From Crocinitomicaceae bacterium (lineage in GTDB: Bacteria > Bacteroidota > Bacteroidia > Flavobacteriales_D > Crocinitomicaceae), in contig WTIB01000006.1 in the NCBI GenBank assembly GCA_011522905.1, positions 1-8,175 on the forward strand: 8,175 nt of DNA, written 5' to 3'. The notes under the pieces were generated by a model. That model had not been told where the DNA came from and made no database searches. It saw only the letters and a program-made list of their open reading frames with translations. The translations under genes and the position numbers were made by a program. Positions 6,563 through 8,175 of this stretch are shown here, piece after piece; the stretch's first letter is position 1; each line of letters begins with the position of its first letter.

Positions 6563-7104
6563 AAACAATCTTTCTTACGCTCTTTTTTGCACTTAGCTAC
6601 CTTTTAGTTTTTGGGCAAACTACAGCCAATGATAGTCTTCCAGAACACCCCTACAGGAAATCCATTATGTTTTCTGCCATTATTCCTGGTGGAGGCCAGA
6701 TTCATAATAGCATTGTTAAAAAAAAGGGATTCAGGCATGCCATTTGGAAAGTTCCGCTCATCTATGGGGCGCTAGGCGGAGCAAGCTATACACTTATTCA
6801 AAATCATCAAGCACAAAAATCTTTAAAGAATGAGTATTTGGAACGATTAAATGGAAATGTTGTGGACCCTGAATGGTCAATATACGATGACCAAAGTGTT
6901 CTATATCTGTATAGACAATATCTTGATCTCAGAGATTTATCCATTTTAGCTATTGGAGCCATATATTTTCTTCAAATCCTAGATGCTGGTGTTGAATCTC
7001 ATTTTATAAATTTTGATGTAAGTGATAATCTAAGCTTGAACGTAAATCCTGTCATGCTAACGAATCAAATACCTGGAATTAACATAAATTTGAGGTTTAG
7101 ATGA
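6559..7104 (+). CDS. DUF5683 exported or membrane protein
   Basis: This 181-residue protein has no established function; I recognise it as DUF5683. An N-terminal signal peptide (MKTIFLTLFF, cleavage probably at FG/QT, residues 19-20) is followed by the family block SAIIPGGGQIHN (39-50). The hydrophobic KVPLIYGALGGASYTLI (64-80) is likely a membrane-embedded segment. Later come YRQYLDLRDLSIL (118-130) and the conserved AIYFLQILDAGVESHF (134-149), then FDVSDNLSLNVNP (152-164). The tail, ININLRFR, looks like a beta-strand. The usual form runs from GQIYN almost directly into the WKIP-type segment; here about seven extra basic residues (SIVKKKGFRH, 51-60) lie between them. The ATG overlaps the parB stop. 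In Bacteroidota the gene commonly sits between parB and dapB, so a role linked to the envelope or cell cycle is plausible but unproven. Confidence 0.85.
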   Translation: MKTIFLTLFFALSYLLVFGQTTANDSLPEHPYRKSIMFSAIIPGGGQIHNSIVKKKGFRHAIWKVPLIYGALGGASYTLIQNHQAQKSLKNEYLERLNGNVVDPEWSIYDDQSVLYLYRQYLDLRDLSILAIGAIYFLQILDAGVESHFINFDVSDNLSLNVNPVMLTNQIPGININLRFR

Positions 7105-7123
7105 CAGTTAAGTTGTACTTTTG
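7089..7123 (+). promoter_or_regulatory. Candidate promoter of dapB
   Basis: TTTG at 7089-7092 and TACTTTTG at 7116-7123 (all fixed positions of TAnnTTTG) are separated by 23 bp. This fits the Bacteroidota -33/-7 layout, at the long end of the spacing range. Transcription starting about five bases after the -7 box would begin at the GTG start codon of dapB, implying a leaderless mRNA. It overlaps the end of the DUF5683 gene. Confidence 0.5.
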
Positions 7124-7127
7124 ACAC

Positions 7128-7853
7128 GTGAAAATAGCGATAATTGGATATGGGAAAATGGGCAAAGAAATAGAGGCCATTGCTATGGAGAGAGGTCATA
7201 CTATTTCTAATGTCTTTTCTTCAAGTCAACCATTTACCATAAAATCATCCCTTGATGCAGATATAGCTATTGAATTCAGTGCCCCAAATCTCGCCACAAC
7301 ACATATTCAATTATGTTTGGATAGAAACGTCCCTGTTGTCGTTGGTACAACCGGATGGTCTGATGAATTAGACCATATCAAACAAGAGGTAGAAAAGAAT
7401 AAGGGTAGTTTGCTTTACGCTTCAAATTTTAGTATCGGAGTCCACTTATTTTGGGAGCTCAGCAAGCATTTTTCAAAAATCATGAGTGAGCATACATCCT
7501 ACAAACCATCGATTACTGAAACGCATCATACCGAAAAGCTGGACGCTCCAAGCGGAACAGCAATTACCACAGCAGAATTCATGCTAAAAAATCAAAAAGA
7601 ATTCAAAAGCTGGGCTCTTTCTGATGATGAAAAACACGAAGATCAGGTACTACCAATCATTGCTAAAAGATTACCAGAGGTGCCTGGAACGCATGAAATC
7701 ACCTACAAATCAGACATAGACCATATATCACTTACCCATGAAGCCAAAAACAGAAAAGGTTTTGCTCTAGGAGCGGTAATTGCAGCAGAATGGTTGATAG
7801 ACAAAAAAGGGACTTTTACAATGTCCGATATTATTAATTTTACGTCATTATGA
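7128..7853 (+). CDS. dapB: 4-hydroxy-tetrahydrodipicolinate reductase
   Basis: DapB carries out the NAD(P)H-dependent reduction in the diaminopimelate pathway, which feeds peptidoglycan cross-linking and lysine synthesis. The 241-residue protein is of the shorter type usual in Bacteroidota (the E. coli enzyme has 273 residues). The Rossmann dinucleotide motif is GYGKMG (7-12). VVGTTGW (71-77) and ASNFSIGVHLF (98-108) are conserved cofactor and substrate loops. ETHHTEKLDAPSGTA (131-145) contains the catalytic His133 and Lys137 and the substrate-binding Ser-Gly-Thr. GTHEITY (187-193) and LTHEAKNRKGFALGA (202-216) complete the C-terminal domain. The start is GTG: TGA lies two codons upstream in frame, and the first beta strand begins immediately after it. 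The gene follows DUF5683 by 23 bp and overlaps lepB (ATGA). The assignment is firm. Confidence 0.96.
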   Translation: MKIAIIGYGKMGKEIEAIAMERGHTISNVFSSSQPFTIKSSLDADIAIEFSAPNLATTHIQLCLDRNVPVVVGTTGWSDELDHIKQEVEKNKGSLLYASNFSIGVHLFWELSKHFSKIMSEHTSYKPSITETHHTEKLDAPSGTAITTAEFMLKNQKEFKSWALSDDEKHEDQVLPIIAKRLPEVPGTHEITYKSDIDHISLTHEAKNRKGFALGAVIAAEWLIDKKGTFTMSDIINFTSL

Positions 7854-8175
7854 GTATTCTATATTTCTTCATTTTTCTATTGATACACCCATACCTTGGG
7901 TTGTGGTGGAAATCTTTTCCAAAAGCGGGAAGAGAAAGTTGGGAGGCACTTGTCCCAGGTTATAATTATTTTGTGATTTTCAAAATCACTTGTAAAAAAC
8001 CATTTTGGTCTCTCCTACTTATTTTTCCTGGTGTACATTTGATTATGTGGGCTACGGCCAATCTTAGCTACGTAAGACGATTTGGATATTATTCTTTTAC
8101 GGACACCTTACAGGGAATTTTCTTTCCCTATTATTTATTATACAAGTGCACTGAACAGAGTAGTGTTTATGGAGA
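7850..8175 (+). CDS. lepB: Signal peptidase I, N-terminal part (cut by window end)
   Basis: The first 108 codons of a gene whose ATG overlaps the dapB stop are visible, and the frame is open to the right edge. The product begins with a membrane segment (MSILYFFIFLLIHPYLG). Next come KAGRESWEALVPGYNYFVIFKI (25-46; a conserved Lys-Ala-Gly-Arg, then Trp-Glu-Ala, Val-Pro, Tyr-Asn pattern) and a second hydrophobic segment, WSLLLIFPGVHLIMW (53-67). This is the N-terminal membrane region that precedes the S26 catalytic domain in signal peptidase I of many Bacteroidota. Its position directly after dapB agrees with the common gene order of the phylum. The Ser/Lys catalytic residues would lie beyond the window, so enzyme identity rests on the N-terminal region and the context. 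LepB would remove signal peptides from exported proteins at the inner membrane. Confidence 0.8.
   Translation, partial: MSILYFFIFLLIHPYLGLWWKSFPKAGRESWEALVPGYNYFVIFKITCKKPFWSLLLIFPGVHLIMWATANLSYVRRFGYYSFTDTLQGIFFPYYLLYKCTEQSSVYG

Noticed and set aside
7120..7135. parS-like sequence with a central CACGTG near the parAB genes
   Set aside because: Only about 11 of 16 positions fit the canonical parS palindrome. The left half is poor (TTTGA in place of TGTTT), and the site overlaps the dapB promoter-like element and start codon. A genome-wide search for a better parS would be needed.
1..8175. A novel defence, mobile or secondary-metabolite system
   Set aside because: Every long frame is assignable to a housekeeping or envelope family. 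No transposase, integrase, nuclease, repeat array or cargo-like cluster was seen, and base composition looks even throughout.

Overview
The window is AT-rich and almost fully coding. It looks like ordinary chromosome from a member of the Bacteroidota, probably close to the Flavobacteriales or a related order. Four things point there: the gene order parA-parB-DUF5683-dapB-lepB; secreted proteins whose signal peptides end in Gly-Gln; an OmpA-family protein with TPR, PD40 propeller and carboxypeptidase-regulatory-like parts; and promoter elements close to the TAnnTTTG class, with few Shine-Dalgarno sites.

Left part (1-2151). The 3' end of a MORN-repeat (YwqK-like) gene runs tail-to-tail into a TauE/SafE-family membrane protein on the minus strand, and their two stop codons lie in one TTAA. 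The TauE/SafE gene is divergent from a low-specificity L-threonine aldolase gene. Only 28 bp separate the two starts, and these hold a palindromic element that may serve both directions.

Middle part (2152-4884). A 680-residue envelope protein begins at a TTG codon. Its domain order is that of PorE, a component of the type IX secretion system. It converges on rplS (ribosomal protein bL19, minus strand) across a compact hairpin terminator. A 225-bp AT-rich divergent spacer then separates rplS from parA.

Right part (4885-8175). parA, parB and the DUF5683 gene are joined by overlapping stop and start codons. After 23 bp comes dapB, which starts with GTG and has its own promoter-like element. dapB overlaps the start of lepB (signal peptidase I), which is cut by the window end. 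The cluster joins chromosome segregation, an uncharacterised exported protein, synthesis of the peptidoglycan and lysine precursor diaminopimelate, and protein export.

I found no mobile element, CRISPR array, tRNA, rRNA, phage gene or recognisable defence system. The points worth a second look are small-scale: the unusual start codons, the paired A9 tracts near the start of the OmpA-family gene, the possible leaderless dapB transcript, the symmetric divergent promoter, and the PorE-like architecture.
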